A stretch of 64,000 nt of DNA. Source: Piromyces finnis (taxonomy: Eukaryota; Neocallimastigomycota; Neocallimastigomycetes; Neocallimastigales; Neocallimastigaceae). Position 1 is the first letter of the stretch. Every line of letters begins with the position of its first letter. The position numbers were made by a program, and so were the translations under genes. A model generated the notes under the pieces. That model searched no databases and was not told where the DNA came from. It saw only the letters and a list, made by a program, of their open reading frames with translations. The DNA lies in assembly GCA_002104945.1 (NCBI GenBank), contig MCFH01000073.1, forward strand, positions 1 to 64,000, written 5' to 3'. Below, piece by piece: positions 12,470 through 23,480 of the stretch.

Positions 12470-15213
12470 ATGAACCAGTTGTTAGTAACGCTAGTAATTT
12501 TAATATTTTTTGCAAATAATATTTTTGCAAAGACAGATAAAAAAGAGTTTTGTTTGAACAACTATAATGGTATCACAAAAATAGTCGATCCCTTTTATAT
12601 TAACTCTAAAAACAAAACGATTTATTTTGATACTATTGAAAAGTATTCGAAATACATTGGACCTACATGGTTTGGCGTAGCCTATTGTGGTTATAATACT
12701 ATTGTTAATAATGTAGGACATTATTTTAAATATATTGGAGATGATGTTAATCAATCAATAGATACTATATCAACGGAAATAAGCGATAGATCAGATGAAG
12801 CGAAAACTGAAGGAGTATTTGAAGAAGATGATATGTACAACAATGATGAAAATGAAGTTTTTATTGTTAATAAAGTAAGTTCAAAGAAGCAATTTAAAGT
12901 TAAAAGGTATATGAATTTTGTTAAGTGAAATAATAATGATAATAATAATAATGATAATGGTAATAATGATAATGGTAATAATGATAATGGTAATGACAAT
13001 AAAAATTTTTTGAATCTACATACCAAAGAAGAATTTACAAATTATTATAGTAATCTTTATGATAAGTTGATAGATCCTGAAAAGCCATTAAAATGTGTTC
13101 CATTGAATAGTGTTAACCCAGCTTACAGTCCCTATCATCCTCTAATGATTAAAACAACCAATAGAGAAAGAGCAAACATTATAAATAATATGGGTACTGT
13201 GTATGGAGGTAATAGTAATAAAATAATGGAATTTTTTAAAGATAGTAAAGATATACAACCATGTGGAACTGTTATGAAGATGAGGGATTCATCTATTTCG
13301 TGTAGTGTTCGAGTTTCAAATACAATTGATGAAAGTGTAACTATTACAGACAGCAATGGAAAAACTTATCATCAAGCATATGGAGTTGTTTATAGTGATA
13401 TTAATTTATTTTCTGATGATATTAATACAGTTTTAGAATTGTCAGTATCTTCGACAGAGAGTAAGTCACTTTCATATTCCGAATCCGATACGGTTTCTAA
13501 ATCAGCTGAAAGAGTGCTTTCATATACAAAATCTAAAGGAAATTCAGTTACAGATTCAAGGGAACATACACACTGACACTCGCGAGAGTTCTTATGCTTA
13601 TACAGAAAGTGAAGAACATTCTCATGCAAGAAATGATGGTCATGAAATTGTTGATGAGACCAATTAGAGTAAAAGTGAGGAAGTATCACATATCGAAGAA
13701 TATAATCGAATGGATAAGAAAGATTATGAAAATGCCAAATCAAAACTAAAAAGAAATGATGTATTATCATTATGCAAACGTATGAATGCTTGTATTCCTT
13801 GTGATGTTGTTGATACCGTTACAAATGTAGTTGGTACTGCTGCTAATATAGGCTTGCAAATACAATCTAATAATTTACAAAAAGAGTCTAATGATATAGC
13901 CAGAAATTCTACAGAAGCTGCTTAAATAGCTAATGATATCGCTAGAAACTCCACAGAAGCTGCTTTTATTGCTAATAATATAGCAAGTGATGCCAACGAG
14001 ATTGCAAAAGACGCTAATGCTGCTTCATGGAAGGCAAATAATTTAACGTTACAGTCGATAGAATCTCAAGGAAAGACAGAGAATTGCAAAGAGAACCTAA
14101 TGAACTTAATACACAACAATAACTTGCTATTGCATTTGCAGGTATAAGAACTACAAGTGATAGTTATAGTACGGTTAAAAGTGAAGGTGAAAGTCATAGT
14201 CAGTCTGAAAATTGGTCTGATACCTATACTGATTCTACAGGTATTAACAACACCTGGACTACATCTGACGGATATTCCGATTCCCATACTCAAGGTCATT
14301 CGGAAACTACTACTGAAGAAAGTACTCGATCTGATTCTTTCACATTTATTAACACATACATTTACTAAAGATAAAGGTTGGAGTTTTGAGTCTTCTAATA
14401 CTAATTCAGCATCTAATAGTTATTCTTACGGTAAATCAAATACAATATCCCATACAAATGATATTTCCACAGATCAGTCTATTGAAGTATCGGCTGAGAG
14501 ATTATATCAGAAATCAGTTTCAAGATCTAACACAAAAGAACATAACAAAACTCTCGAATTCCATATTCCAGATAATGATTGTTACAATCTAACGCCTGTT
14601 CCTTTATTTAGATCAGAAGTAAATATTTGGGGTTACTAATAGTAACGGTGTACCATATTGTATTTATTACAGCGATACATTGCGTATAGAAGAGTGTAAA
14701 AATTCTAAAGATTATAAAAATTTCAATTGGAAAAAATATAATAACGGCTATTTTACTGAAACTTCCACTAAGACTAAATTACGAACTTCTACTAAATATC
14801 TTACCAAGAGCACAGTAGTATCAACCATATTAACTTCAACGATAACTTCAATTATATTACCTACTTTTTCACCAACTACGTCTACTACAACTAATATAAG
14901 TAGTATTACTACTAAGGATATAAATCCTACACAATCCATTGATTTACAATTTATTCCATTAACCTTTAAAGGTATACAAAATGGAAATTCAAGTATTTTC
15001 TTAAGTGTTCCAAAATTAGGAACAGATGAAGCTTTTGATATGAAAATATTTGACAGTTATTACTATACATGGTTTGTTACTTCAACTCCAATTACACTGG
15101 ATAATTTTAAAGGTGAGTGCTTAAAAATACAAAATGAAAAATGTCAAAAGTTTTATGAGGATCCATTTCAAATTTATTATTTTATATTATATTTGCTAAT
15201 ATATTTTTTTTAA
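12470..15213 (+). pseudogene. Broken gene for a large secreted Ser-rich, coiled-coil protein
   Basis: The frame opens with ATG and a clear signal peptide (Met-Asn-Gln-Leu-Leu-Val-Thr-Leu.. to Ile-Phe-Ala, residues 1-20). It runs in one frame to 13576 apart from an in-frame TGA at 12926. An Asn/Asp/Gly repeat follows that stop, and coding resumes with a Cys-containing domain and a run of alternating Ser residues. A +1 shift near 13575 leads into a heptad-like segment in which Ile-Ala-Arg-Asn-Ser-Thr-Glu-Ala-Ala repeats, with stops at about 13666 and 13923. Further shifts near 14065 and 14360 lead into a second Ser/Thr-rich block, a Cys/Trp domain up to a TAA near 14637, and a Thr-rich linker with a final Cys-containing module ending at 15211-15213. 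I count at least three stops and three frameshifts, so it is not expressed intact. The layout (signal peptide, Ser-rich strands on both sides of an amphipathic helix, Cys modules) suggests a secreted or surface protein. The family and function are unknown. Confidence 0.6.
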
Positions 15214-15802
15214 AAAAAAAACTTTTAATTTTATTTATTATAGATATAAAATATTTATTTACATATGTATAATTTCTTTTAAAATTAATCTTTTTGATAT
15301 TATTTTAGTATACATATTTTTAATTAAATAACAAATAAATAAAAAAATTTTTTTAAAAAAAAAAGAAAAGGAAAAAGAAGATTAAAATATTTTTAAAAAA
15401 TAAAAATACGATCTAAAAAAACCTTTTATATAATAGTATTTTATTATTATATTGTTTTATTAGATAATTAAAATATAATTAGCTATTCATAATTTTTAAT
15501 AATTTTAATAATTTTGTTATATTATAATTACATAATGAACAAGTATAATATATAATATATATTTATTTGATAGAAAAAAAATTATATAATATTATATGAT
15601 TATAATTATTATTAATAAGATTAAAACATATTAATATTATAAAGTTTTTAAATAATTGATCTAAATACTAATTTTTAGTATATTTAATCTTTTTATATAT
15701 TTTAATTATTTAGTAAAAAAGTACCATAGCTATAAAATAGTAAATTTTTATTCTATTTAAAATTCATAGAAAATCAATAATAATAAAGATAATGAAATCA
15801 AA
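15214..15802. other. AT-rich intergenic stretch
   Basis: A/T runs and short palindromes only. No coding or RNA signal is visible. Confidence 0.5.
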
Positions 15803-16543
15803 AAAATATTATTGATCTTAAAAGAAATGATATAAAAATAATATGTGACTTGAACATATTATTACATTAGTAATTTTTCCTAATATTAAATTTATATAGT
15901 TTTATTATAATATTAATTGTTTCTACAATGCACAAGAATGTAATGTAAATGTATGACAAATGTAATATCATGTAATGTAAAAGAATAAATGAATGATCCA
16001 TATAGTTCCAGCCTTATAATTGGACAATTAGTTATAAAATAAGCCTCATTAGTATAAATAGACTAGAATAAATATTGTTTAAAAAGGGGCTTCTTGTTTT
16101 AGTTAGAATTTTAATATTTGACAACGACAGAACGTTTTAGTATTTAGACAGAATAGAAATATTGGAACGTAATAAATAAAGTTATTAATAAAACATATAT
16201 TATTTAAAGTTTTATTCCTTCTACATAAAATTAACCTGTATCAGAAATAGAATCACTAGTTTCGTTATTATTTATTACATGTGAAGATTTATATTGTTCC
16301 GATTCTAATGTAGAAATAATATGCTTTAATTCGTTTAAATCTTGATCAGAATAATTTCCGGAAGTGAATGATGAAATTTTCATAAGCTGTATATTGATCC
16401 ATACTTATTTCTTTATAGATCTTAAGTAAAGATTCATTGCATTTTTTAGATTTATATTGTTCATTTAAAATTTCAATATTATCATTTTTTGTTATTACAT
16501 TTATAAAAAAAATATATGGAATATATTTTTTTTTTACTTTCAT
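15803..16543 (-). pseudogene. Small gene disrupted by a solo LTR near its 3' end
   Basis: On the minus strand an ATG at 16541-16543 starts a Lys/Asn-rich protein. It stays open for 65 codons, shifts frame near 16375, and continues in a coding-like frame (Asn-Tyr-Ser-Asp-Gln-Asp-Leu-Asn-Glu-Leu-Lys..) up to the LTR at 16243. If the LTR and one copy of its 4-bp target duplication are ignored, the frame continues a few codons past the insertion to a stop near 15803. The original gene was therefore about 110-120 codons and the LTR landed just before its stop codon. I do not recognise the protein family. Confidence 0.5.
15828..16243 (+). mobile_element. Solo LTR, family A (copy A3)
   Basis: A 416-bp unit beginning TGATAT and ending GTATCA, closely matching A1 (866-1282) along its length. 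It is flanked by the direct repeat GAAA (15824-15827 and 16244-16247), a 4-bp target-site duplication that fixes both ends. It carries the same TATA-like box and the GGGGCTTCTTG block. No internal element sequence is present, so it is a solo LTR left by recombination. Confidence 0.85.
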
Positions 16544-16660
16544 ATTTATTCTACATTTATATTTGAGTTAATGTAAGAATTATAAGAAAAATACATAATA
16601 TTATAATGAGAATTAATTATATTTATTATATTATACATTACAATAGGATTGTTTTCGGAT

Positions 16661-17258
16661 TGTAAAGATATCAAAGCCTTAACTTGATATCTTTAATGTA
16701 ACTTAAGCCACAAATATTATTGTTTAAGTTACACAAATTATATTACAGAAAAGAAAATGTGACATAATTTATTTATTAATAATTAAAGTTTAAAACAAAA
16801 TAAATTATTATTTTATTTTTAATGTTTAACAAGTAAATTAATATTCTCAATGTAAATCCCTAGTTTTAGTATTATTTTGTAATAGAAATAGATAAATAAT
16901 ATATAAATAATAAATGATTAATATATCAATAATACATGGGCACATATTCAAATTGAATAGTACTTAATTTGAATTGCCAATTGTATTTCACTAAAATATG
17001 TATAGCTTAAAATATTTTATTAATAATTAAGATTTTAGTGTAGGTTTTAAATAATAATATATTGTTAATAAATAGTTATAATATAATATAAATGTATTTA
17101 GGAAAAATATAAATAGAAAATATTTTTCATCATTATATCGATGTAATTGTTATTATTAAAAATTCTTACAATTTTTTTATATTTCTATTTTAAATTTTTG
17201 TGTGTATTATTATAATAGAATAGATATCCTAATCTATTCTTTCTGTGTCGCCATTACA
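16661..17258 (+). mobile_element. Solo LTR, family B (copy B1)
   Basis: A 598-bp unit with 5-bp inverted ends TGTAA..TTACA. It starts TGTAAAGATATCAAA and ends in a CTATTCTTTCTGTGT-type block. Five further copies of this family lie in the window. Flanks are CGGAT (16656-16660) and CAGAT (17259-17263), a 5-bp target duplication with one mismatch. The family belongs to a chromovirus, because copy B5 sits directly behind the polypurine tract of one (33444). Confidence 0.85.
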
Positions 17259-17489
17259 CAGATATATCACTAATTCTTTTAATATCATTAATATTATATG
17301 GAATGCCATATTCACCAAGAAAAAATATAATCTTTTTATATATTGTGGTTTATCTTTAAGTGAATCAATGGATCTTAATGATACCTTTGCATACATGTTT
17401 GATTGAAGATCTTCACCATATTTATTAACTTCAACATAGTGTGTTGCCATACAATAGCTTTCCTTTTTGTCTGAAGAAATATATTGAAT
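17259..17489 (-). pseudogene. Gene relic R1, copy 2, trapped between two LTR-B copies
   Basis: Read on the minus strand, this encodes the same peptide as 196-402 (Met-Ala-Thr-His-Tyr-Val-Glu-Val-Asn-Lys-Tyr-Gly-Glu, preceded by Ser-Asp-Lys-Lys). It stays in frame further than copy 1, then shifts frame near 17320 to continue as Gly-Glu-Tyr-Gly-Ile-Pro-Tyr. Both sides are cut by LTR-B units in opposite orientation, so only about 75 codons remain. Family unknown. Confidence 0.5.
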
Positions 17490-18080
17490 TGTAATGGTGA
17501 CACAGAAAGAATAGATTAGGATATCTATTCTATTACAATAACACTAAATTTAAAATAAAATAAAAAATTGTTTTATTAAAAATATCTTTTATAATAGAAA
17601 TTTTATTAACAATTACATTAATAAAATGATGAAAAATATCTTCTATTTATATTTTTCCTAAATACATTTATATTATTATAACTATTTATTTAAAATATAT
17701 TATTATTTAAAACCTACACTATAATCTTAATTATTAATAAAATATTTAAACTATAACTATTTTAGTAAAATTAAATAGGCAATTCAAATCAAGTACTATT
17801 TAATTTAAATATGTGCCCATGTATTATTTATATATTAATCATTTATTATTTATATAATATTCATCTTTTTCTATCAAAAACAATACTAAAACTAAGAAAT
17901 TAAATTGAGAAATTTAATTTATTTGTAAAATATTAAAAATAAATTAATAATTTATTTTGTTTTAAACTTTAATTACTAAAAATAAATTATGCTACATTTT
18001 CTTTTTCTGTAATGATTTGTGTAATTTCAATAATAATATTTATGGCTTAAAATACATTAAAGATATTATAATGTGGCACT
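17490..18080 (-). mobile_element. Solo LTR, family B, inverted (copy B2)
   Basis: Reverse complement of LTR-B. It begins TGTAATGGTGACACAGAAAG at 17490 and runs to a degraded end near 18080, where the last bases of the LTR 5' end are missing. With B1 it forms an inverted pair of about 590-bp arms around a 231-bp spacer. Confidence 0.75.
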
Positions 18081-18779
18081 ATATATAAAAATATTTTATT
18101 CAATTTTTATAATAAAATTAATTTTTAATATTTATAAAATATCATTATATTGATTATAATATTATAAATTATTAATTATAATATTAAAAGAAATAGAAAA
18201 AATATTGACTTTTCAATAATTTTAAATACACTGTTTTTAATGATTTTCTCATTTAATTTTACTTTTATCAATACATCCTCTAGTATTATTTTGTTCTTTT
18301 GATACATAAGCTAAGCTAATTAAAGGCTTTTAATTTGTATAAATTATTTTTTAAAATAGGTACTTTATATGGTTTATATAACTTACTGTGTATATTATAG
18401 TAACTTCAAAATCCTGCAATGATGAATCCTATTAGTAATATGAATGACATACTATATTAAATTATGCGCCACATAAATGATACGCCACACATACATTTCT
18501 AGAATATCTTTCTGAAGATGTAGATTGAAATATTATTTCATTAATAGTACTTTTATATTTATAAGCACCTAGAAGAGAATCAACGAACTTAGGAAGTGCA
18601 ATATTAATATTATTTCCTGGATCACTTAATAATCACGTGGTATAAAAATAGTTGTGGCTTCAATGATATTATAATCCTTTTGTAGTATATATCTCAATTT
18701 ATGCACTTACAAATCAAAATTGAGTGTACTAAGGATTAAAAGCTTCTCCGATTTAACCGAAATTCTTGGATTGGAATTT
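18081..18779 (-). pseudogene. Degraded coding-like segment within AT-rich sequence
   Basis: Most of this stretch is featureless. On the minus strand at about 18490-18710 one frame reads Asp-Pro-Gly-Asn-Asn-Ile-Asn-Ile-Ala-Leu-Pro-Lys-Phe-Val-Asp-Ser-Leu-Leu-Gly-Ala and continues for about 50 codons, with a second short segment (Ile-Glu-Ala-Thr-Thr-Ile-Phe-Ile-Pro) in another frame just upstream. It has no start codon. I read it as a gene remnant of unknown family. Confidence 0.35.
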
Positions 18780-18935
18780 TGTAAAGATATCAAATGCCAC
18801 AATATATCTTTTATGTAACTTGACAAATATTATTAAGTTATCAAATTATATTGCAGAAAAAGAAAATGAGGTATAATTTATAAAAGTTTAAAACAAAATA
18901 AATTACTAATTTATTTTTAATATGATAATTAAACT
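18780..18935 (+). mobile_element. Truncated LTR-B fragment (copy B3)
   Basis: Begins TGTAAAGATATCAAATGCCA and follows the LTR-B consensus for about 150 bp, to the TTAAAACAAAATAAATTA block, before diverging. The rest of the LTR is missing. Confidence 0.7.
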
Positions 18936-19400
18936 TCAATAATTGAGAAATTTGAAATTATTACATTCTTCATTTTCATGTGTTAAAGTGATAACTTATA
19001 CCATCACTTACTATTCTCAATTTCTTCTGAAATTTAATAGTAATTTCATCACCAATTTTCTCATTATTTATATCAATTAATTATATTCATGACTTTAGAT
19101 AATTTAAATAATTCATCTACAAAATTCAAGGAATATTTGATTATTTTTAATATCCTTTTTTGTAATAAAATCTTTAATATTAAAAATGGTATAATTACCA
19201 TTTTCTTCATGGCTTCTTTTTTTTCTTCTTTAATTTGATCCAAGGAATCAACAATTGGATCATTATTGTTCAAAAATTTATAATTAATAACTATATTTAT
19301 TATTACAAAATTCAAGGAATTTTTTTGATTGTTTTTAATATCCTTTTTTGTAATAAAATCTTTAATATTAAATAAGCATTTTTTCGATGATTTTCGAATT
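18936..19400 (-). pseudogene. Gene remnant with an internally duplicated segment
   Basis: On the minus strand a Lys/Glu/Ile-rich frame (19073-19315) reads Asp-Pro-Ile-Val-Asp-Ser-Leu-Asp-Gln-Ile-Lys-Glu-Glu-Lys-Lys-Glu-Ala-Met. Within it the segment encoding Phe-Ile-Thr-Lys-Lys-Asp-Ile-Lys-Asn-Asn-Gln occurs twice, at about 19118-19182 and 19307-19372, in different frames. Frameshifts and the lack of a convincing start point to a decayed gene. No family is recognised. Confidence 0.35.
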
Positions 19401-19964
19401 AAATGCTTATCTTTAATTTTTTTTAATTAAATGAAAATATTCTTTATTTTTTATTCTTTGAATTCCTTTCCTTAATTTCAAATGTTTTAAGGAATAAGAA
19501 TCCTCTGTATCGCTTTTAGCGAAATTTTGAAATTTTTGGATAAAATAAAAATTATTGTTTTTTCATACTTAAATTTGTTTTGAAAAGATGAAAAGAATTT
19601 TGTTAATGACATTTCTTTTTATAAAACAAGTATGCAACTTTAATAATATATTTAATTTCTGAATATTAAAGTTTAAATATTCAAATTGATTTCTAGTAAG
19701 CATTAAAGTGAAATAAGCTTTATTTTTCTTTAAATACTATAAATATTATTATGCTTGTTTTATTATGTTTATCAAAAAAAAAAAAAAAAAAAAATTAAAT
19801 GATCATTATTGTTAAATATAAAAAAATATATTTCCAAATAGCAAAAAAAAAGTTATGAGTATGTACATTTATATACAAATTCTTTATTTAAAATAAAAGT
19901 AAATTGCCTTTTTAACTTAAAATCACTTTAATATCTATTTTTTTTTAATTTCCGAGTTCCCATC
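19401..19964. other. AT-rich stretch, no feature seen
   Basis: Contains an A tract of about 20 bases near 19774. Nothing coding is visible on either strand. Confidence 0.5.
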
Positions 19965-20465
19965 AATCAGAGTAAGCCCCAATGACGATTCTTTGATGTT
20001 AGCTCTTTTCTTTCCTATTGCTAGGTGGTTGTGATCCTCCAGGTCTGTTATACTGAATCACCAGCCTTGACGCTCACTTAATTCATGTACATTAGTTGCA
20101 TAGTTGCATATTGTACAATATTTCCAACCATATTGCTAAGCCACATATAGTCAAGTTGATCACGTGTCAACCGCCCCCTAATGTTTACACTTAAATTGAT
20201 TAAGGAATGTTGCATGTGTATTTGGCATAGCCTAAGTCACCGCTTATAATGTTGTAATTTGAAATGTACCATGTATACTTTGACTCTCTCAAGCCGACTA
20301 GACGAGTGTTAATATCATAGTAGTAAATTAAAAAGTGCATTAATACTTACCTGAATATCATAACCCAACCCATGGTAGGGATATACGACTTTGATGTTTC
20401 ATCAGTAACATACACTTAAGGAAATTTTCACCTATCTGATCTAAAAAATATTTTACTTTTAACTA
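19965..20465. other. Unexplained GC-richer block upstream of gag
   Basis: Base composition changes abruptly here. The sequence has many CC/GG dinucleotides and normal-looking complexity but no open frame longer than about 25 codons. It lies directly before the chromovirus gag frame at 20469, so it may be the leader or 5' untranslated region of that element, but I could not find an LTR or primer-binding site at its left edge. It does not fold as a tRNA by eye. Confidence 0.3.
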
Positions 20466-20468
20466 TTT

Positions 20469-21850
20469 TTGGAATCGGTCTCTAATAATATCAACACCAT
20501 TCAAGAGTATTTAAATAAGAATGGAAAACCAAGTGGTGGTCAGCCAGACCTAACCCCTTCAGTTGCCCCATCTACATCTACAAAATATGATTTGGATTTT
20601 GATGTAATAATGAGATCAAAATATTCCACTCCAATAAATCAAGTTCCAGATCCAGGTCTTTTTTCTGGTGATCCTCATGAAACAGAACTATTCTGTCAAA
20701 TTTGCGAAGATACTTTTAGCACTTATCCTAATAAACATATGATGGAAGAAGCTAAAATTAATTTTGTTAAAACAAGATTAAGAGGAATTGCTAGAACTTG
20801 GTATTTAAAAAGATACAGTGGAAATACTCATCCTTCTACAATGTTTGAATTATTAGTAGAATTAAAAAATGCTTTTCCAAATGTTTCAAGCAACAAATTA
20901 GCCAAGATTAAACTAAGAAAATTGAAACAAACATACGGAAAAATTAATGAATACATGGAAGAATTTAGATCATATATTCAATATTTTAACTCGATTCAAA
21001 AAGCTATTACTCTTATGTTTTATACTGGTCTTCATCCTAAGCATCAAGAAGATATTGAAAAATTATACGACTTTCCTACTACTCTCGAAGCTATTTTTAC
21101 AAGATGTATTTTATTTGAACAAATTAGTATTTCAAATTAAAAATTAAATCAAATTAATAATAAAGGTCATGGAAGAGAGAATTCCTTTTATAATAATAAT
21201 AACAACAATAATTACAACAATAATAATAGAAACAATTATCAAAAATATCACAATAATAATAATAACAATAATAATTTAAAATCTAATTAACCAGCTAATA
21301 ACAATAATAGTGGTAATAATAATAATTATTCTACTACAAGAACCCAAAAAACTTCATACAAAAATTTTTAAACAATGAACACCATAAGACGTCAATGGAT
21401 GTTCATAATACACCAAAAATTATTTATTATAATTTCCTATCTCTAGAAAACAAAGAAAATCTTAATTTAAATTCATTTTTAACCTTTAATTCATATATTC
21501 CAAAGGAATTCTTAAATAATAACTCTAATTTTATTACTAATTCACAAATAATTTGTAATTCAATGCTTGATTCTGGTTCTTCATGTAACTTTATTTCTAA
21601 CATATTTGTAGAAAAATATGGTTTAATTAAAAGAAAATTAAAAACAAATTAATTATAAAAGATATCAATGATTATGTTTATTTAAAATTTCAATTAAAGA
21701 TTTTTATCAAAAATAAATTTCATTTTATATCTTAAAGAAAAATTCTTAATTTCAGAACATATTCCTATGGATTTATTATTTGGAAATAAATTCATGAAAA
21801 AATTTAAGATTCATTTTAATCATAAAAATAGTCATTTATTGTAATAATTT
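20469..21850 (+). pseudogene. Decayed Ty3/gypsy element 1: gag and protease part
   Basis: The open frame 20469-21140 carries a retrotransposon Gag domain (Leu-Phe-Ser-Gly-Asp-Pro-His-Glu-Thr-Glu near residue 65, then Arg-Gly-Ile-Ala-Arg-Thr-Trp-Tyr-Leu). The frame has no ATG near its start. After a TAA at 21138 the same frame continues through a poly-Asn linker with more stops. The frame at 21395-21652 contains the retropepsin active site (Met-Leu-Asp-Ser-Gly-Ser-Ser-Cys-Asn-Phe-Ile), followed after a shift by Pro-Met-Asp-Leu-Leu-Phe-Gly-Asn, the second conserved protease strand. No zinc knuckle is visible. The element is interrupted at 21855 by nested insertions and resumes with RT at 27019. 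Family: Ty3/gypsy. The copy is inactive. Confidence 0.8.
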
Positions 21851-22321
21851 TAAACTGTAAAGATATCAAACGCCTCAACTTGATATCTTTAATGTAACTT
21901 AAGCCACAAGTATTATTGTTTAAGTTATACGAATTATATTCAGAAAAAGAAAATGAGACATAATTTATTTATTAATAATTAAAGTTTAAAACAAAATAAA
22001 TTATTAATTTATTTTTAATGTTTAACAAGTAAATTAATATTCTCAATTTAAATCCCTAGTTTTAGTATTGTTTTTTTATAGAAATAGATAAATAATAAAT
22101 GATTAATATATCAATAATACATGGGCACATATTCAAATTGAATAGTACTTAATTTGAATTGCCAATTGTATTTTACTAAAAATAGTTATAGTTTAAATAT
22201 TTATTAATAATTAAGATTTTAGTGTAGATTTTAAATAATAATATATAAGAAATAAATAGTTATAATATAATATAAATGTATTTAAGAAAAATATAAATAG
22301 AAGATATTTTTCATCATTTTG

Positions 22322-23456
22322 ATCGAACTTTCAAATCGAAATCGACCTTACGAATGAACAAAATAAGAAATCACAAGATCAAATTTAATTCGTTAAATAG
22401 GTTCAGTTAATACATTTTAAATAATTTTAATAACCTTATTAGTAATAGTAATTACTAAACATTAGATAGTTAAATTTAATATTATTATATAAATACATGT
22501 AAAAATTAGTTATTTTAAAAACTAGTTTTTTCTAGTTTTTTAATCGTTAATCACTATTATATAGTAAAAATTCTCATATAACTAAATTTTGAGGATTAAA
22601 AGAATTAATAATTAATAAAACAAGTTTTTTAAATAAACATCAAAACTGTAAAAATTTTAAAATTTAAAACAGATTATAAAATTTTTTACAATAAAACAAA
22701 AAACACTAAATAAAATAAAAAATTAAAAACAAAACAAAATTTATTTATATCCTCTTTTATTTATTCTTATTTAGTTATTAACTAAACTATAGTCAATAAC
22801 AATTACATCGTTTAACTATGAAATTTTACATGTATTTATATTTTTTACAAATTATATTTTAATATACTATTCTATTTAATTATACATATATTCAATATAA
22901 AATAAACAAAACTAATTTAATACTAATTTAATTAAATAATAAAATAATAAAACTAAACTAAAACTAATTAAATACACTTTTGATTCAATTTGAGTAAACT
23001 ACAAATTGAATACAGTCCATGTATTACCTATATATTAATTAAATATTAATAATACTATTTATTATATATTTACTATTAAAAAATACTAATTTAAAACTAC
23101 GCTAAAGTTATTAAACTATTTTTAATTAAATAAGAACTTTTTAAGATTTAATTTGAATATTTAAAATATTTAAATTTAATTATCCATTAATTTAAATATT
23201 TATCCAAATTTCATTTCCAATTTTGATATTTTAAAATTAATATTTATTTAATTATTCCTTAAAATTTATATAATAAATTTTATAAATAATTTTTCATTAA
23301 AATATCAAAATTATTATTTAATAATTATTAATTAATTATTAAATAATTTAAAGATATATATTATATCTTTACAAAAACTATAAAAACATTATAAATAAGC
23401 GTGTTAAAAATAATTTCAAGTGTAAATTATCAAATAGTAACAATTATATAAAGATA
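22322..23456 (+). repeat. Element C left terminal repeat, interrupted by a solo LTR-D
   Basis: Matches 26466-26868 over its full 403 bp once the LTR-D insertion and its duplicated 5 bp (22647-23378) are left out. The left end encodes the last 21 codons of the element's long frame, because the right repeat starts inside that frame. Confidence 0.85.
22647..23373 (-). mobile_element. Solo LTR, family D, inverted (copy D1)
   Basis: A 727-bp unit with TGTAA..TTACA ends, the reverse complement of the unit at 30792-31532. AAAAC lies on both sides (22642-22646 and 23374-23378). The right terminal repeat of element C preserves the uninterrupted site (CATCAAAACTATAAAAAC near 26782), an internal control proving insertion. 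This is the youngest layer of the nest. Confidence 0.92.
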
Positions 23457-23480
23457 ACTAGAGAACTTAAGTAAACTAAC

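Noticed and set aside
19965-20465. tRNA or rRNA fragment in the GC-richer block
   Set aside because: No cloverleaf could be folded by eye and no conserved rRNA core sequence is visible.
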